DNA from: Flavobacterium sp. LC2016-23
GTDB taxonomy: Bacteria; Bacteroidota; Bacteroidia; Flavobacteriales; Flavobacteriaceae
DNA length: 64,000 bases
Assembly: GCF_009674775.1 (NCBI RefSeq)
Contig: NZ_WKKE01000019.1
Coordinates: forward strand, 62,001-126,000
Reading direction: 5' to 3'
Below the pieces are notes generated by a model. It searched no databases and had not been told where the DNA came from. It saw only the letters and a list, made by a program, of their open reading frames with translations. Each line of letters starts with the position of its first letter. Position 1 is the first letter of the stretch. A program made the translations under genes and the position numbers. This document shows, piece after piece, positions 62,273-64,000 of the stretch.

Positions 62273-64000
62273 ATGAAAACATCTCTAAAAAATATACTTA
62301 CACTATTATCTTTTTTAACCTTCTCTATCTCATTTGCTCAAAACATAGAAGGTGTTGTAACAACAAATGAAAACATACCTTTGGAAGCAGCCAATGTTGT
62401 CATAAAAGGAACAACTTTCAGTACCATTACAGATGCCAGCGGAAAATTCAGCATAAATACACAGGGAAGACTTCCTATTACACTTTTGATTCAATACACA
62501 GGGTATACAACTGCAGAATACAATGTTACTGCTTTACCGGCAACTCCCCTATTGATAACGCTTAATGAGGAAAATAAACTGGTAGAAGTAGTCGTTTCTT
62601 CAAGACGTCGTATCGAAAAAGTTCAGGATGTACCCATTGCCGTTTCGGTTATTACCGGTAAACAGGCTGAACAAACAGGTGCTTTTAACGTAAATCGTAT
62701 CAAAGAATTGGTACCTTCGGTTCAATTATACTCCTCAAATCCAAGAAATACAGGAATCAACATCAGAAGTTTAGGTTCGCCTTTCGGTCTTACGAATGAC
62801 GGAATCGATCCGGGGGTTGGTTTCTATGTTGACGGTGTTTATTATGCCCGTCCGGCAGCCACAACGCTTGATTTTATCGATGTAGAACAAATTGAAGTAT
62901 TACGCGGACCACAGGGATCATTATTTGGTAAAAACACAACTTCGGGAGCGTTTAACATTACAACCCGTAAACCAAGTTTTACTTCCGGTGCAGACTTTGA
63001 AGTGAGTTATGGAAATTATGCTTTTTTACAAGCAAAAACCTCTGTTACAGGAGCCTTAAGCCAAAAAATAGCAGGACGTTTATCTTTTTCAGGCACACAG
63101 CGTGACGGTCTAATCGACAATGTTGCTACAGGAAGAGCGACCAATACACTGAATAATCAGGGAATTAGAGGTCAATTGCTTTATACACCTTCAGACAATA
63201 CAAACATTATATTGTCAGCAGACATTACAACACAGCGTCCTGACGGATATGCACAGGTTGTTGCGGGTGTTGCTCCTACTCAAAGAGCTCCTTACCGTCA
63301 GTTTAATGCGATCATCGCTGATTTAAATTACCAATTACCAAGTCAGAATGCTTTTGACCGTAAAATCGATCACGATACACCATGGCGTTCCGGACAGGAT
63401 ATGGGAGGTATTTCGCTTAACATAGATACCAAAATCGGAAGCGGAACACTTACTTCTACGACAGCCTGGCGTTTTTGGAACTGGGATCCGTCAAATGACA
63501 GGGATTTTACAGGATTGCAGGTATTGGCCTTATCTCAAAACCCAACCAGACAAACGCAATTTACCCAGGAAGTTCGTTATGCAGGACAGCTTAATTCAAA
63601 ATTAAGCGGTGTTGTTGGGGTATTCTTTATTGATCAGACCTCACAAACCAATGGTACCGAAGAATCCGGAAAGGCGCAATGGAGATTCTCTCAAAGTTCG
63701 ACAAGCAATTTATGGAAAACTCCGGGACTTTTTGAAGGATACGGAATCAAAACTGATGCCCGCATTAGAGCATCCAGTGCCGCTGTATTTGGACAATTGG
63801 ACTGGGCAGTTACGGAACGCTTACATGTATTACCGGGTTTACGTTATAACTTTGATAAAAAAGACGCCGATTACAGCCGTACCACTTACGGAGGATTACA
63901 AACCACTGATCCGGCATTACTTGCTTTGAAAAAACAAGTGTACAGCGACCAGGCTTTTGCCTCAAATACAGATAACACCGATTTCTCCGGAAACTTAACG
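62273..64000 (+). CDS. TonB-dependent receptor, cut by window edge
   Basis: At least 576 residues, open to the end of the window. Signal peptide MKTSLKNILTLLSFLTFSISFA, carboxypeptidase-regulatory-like domain (about 25-105, IEGVVTTNENIPLEAANVVIKGTTF), plug domain (about 115-225, DVPIAVSVITGKQAEQTGAF, GFYVDGVYYAR, DVEQIEVLRGPQG, FGKNTTSGAFNI) and start of the barrel. No SusD gene is visible before the edge, so it may be a stand-alone siderophore or small-molecule receptor. Upstream small ORF and Rrf2 suggest specialised control. Confidence 0.9.
   Translation, partial: MKTSLKNILTLLSFLTFSISFAQNIEGVVTTNENIPLEAANVVIKGTTFSTITDASGKFSINTQGRLPITLLIQYTGYTTAEYNVTALPATPLLITLNEENKLVEVVVSSRRRIEKVQDVPIAVSVITGKQAEQTGAFNVNRIKELVPSVQLYSSNPRNTGINIRSLGSPFGLTNDGIDPGVGFYVDGVYYARPAATTLDFIDVEQIEVLRGPQGSLFGKNTTSGAFNITTRKPSFTSGADFEVSYGNYAFLQAKTSVTGALSQKIAGRLSFSGTQRDGLIDNVATGRATNTLNNQGIRGQLLYTPSDNTNIILSADITTQRPDGYAQVVAGVAPTQRAPYRQFNAIIADLNYQLPSQNAFDRKIDHDTPWRSGQDMGGISLNIDTKIGSGTLTSTTAWRFWNWDPSNDRDFTGLQVLALSQNPTRQTQFTQEVRYAGQLNSKLSGVVGVFFIDQTSQTNGTEESGKAQWRFSQSSTSNLWKTPGLFEGYGIKTDARIRASSAAVFGQLDWAVTERLHVLPGLRYNFDKKDADYSRTTYGGLQTTDPALLALKKQVYSDQAFASNTDNTDFSGNLT

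Noticed and set aside
1..64000. tRNA or rRNA genes
   Set aside because: No cloverleaf-like or rRNA-like segment was recognised by eye; a tRNAscan or Infernal run would settle it.

Overview
The window comes from a low-GC member of the Bacteroidota, almost certainly Flavobacterium or a close relative. The evidence is SusC/SusD-type uptake proteins, a Por/T9SS C-terminal sorting domain, -7 promoter elements of the form TAnnTTTG instead of -10 TATAAT boxes, a lipoprotein TamA variant (TamL), several small families typical of flavobacteria (DUF2851, GSCFA, DUF5522, DUF4230, Porin_10), and the palindromic intergenic repeats common in this genus. No rRNA, tRNA, prophage, insertion sequence or CRISPR array was seen. 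The region reads as mostly core chromosome.

Layout. 1-8.2 kb: a partial helix-hairpin-helix protein, an amino-acid permease, PspC, DUF2851, a DEDDh exonuclease, a CBS-domain PLP enzyme and a putative porin. 8.4-13 kb: a two-gene SusD/SusC outer-membrane uptake operon without enzymes of its own. 13.4-20.8 kb: ribonuclease HII, an NTF2-like secreted protein, a quinone reductase-like flavoprotein, an SDR, two AraC regulators, LipB and two paralogous lipoproteins. 20.9-26.7 kb: an ncRNA-like hairpin element, LysS, a RelE/ParE-type toxin-antitoxin pair, a lipoprotein, a D-lactate dehydrogenase-like enzyme and two secreted helical proteins made by duplication. 26.8-33.2 kb: a secreted zinc metalloprotease, HemL, a GH73/LysM lipoprotein, an ACC-deaminase-like enzyme, a small HExxH membrane protein and DUF5522. 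33.5-42.7 kb: urocanate hydratase, a DUF4136 lipoprotein, an Ile-rich leader peptide plus attenuator in front of ilvA, a secreted GH30 enzyme, a truncated globin and an aromatic amino acid hydroxylase. 43-52.4 kb: DUF4230, TamL, TamB and GSCFA. 52.4-53.3 kb: a GxxExxY reading frame that has lost its start codon, next to a tandem array of 140-bp palindromic units. 53.4-64 kb: an ABC exporter, AlaRS, M23 peptidase, MerR, LemA, two TPM proteins, an Rrf2 regulator, a 37-codon small ORF ending Met-Met-Cys-Met-Trp-Trp, and the start of a TonB-dependent receptor cut by the window edge.

Two places deserve most attention. The first is 36254-36407, where a promoter, an 18-residue peptide with seven Ile codons, a 12-bp antiterminator and an overlapping intrinsic terminator together form a classical ribosome-mediated attenuator ahead of threonine deaminase. 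The second is 62067-62273, where a consensus promoter drives a small ORF with a Met/Cys/Trp-rich end between an Rrf2 regulator and a TonB receptor; this looks like an undescribed leader or small-peptide system, possibly linked to sulfur supply.

Several gene starts were moved from the longest reading frame on the basis of promoter position, overlap or signal peptide. All functional calls rest on motif recognition by eye; no database search was run.
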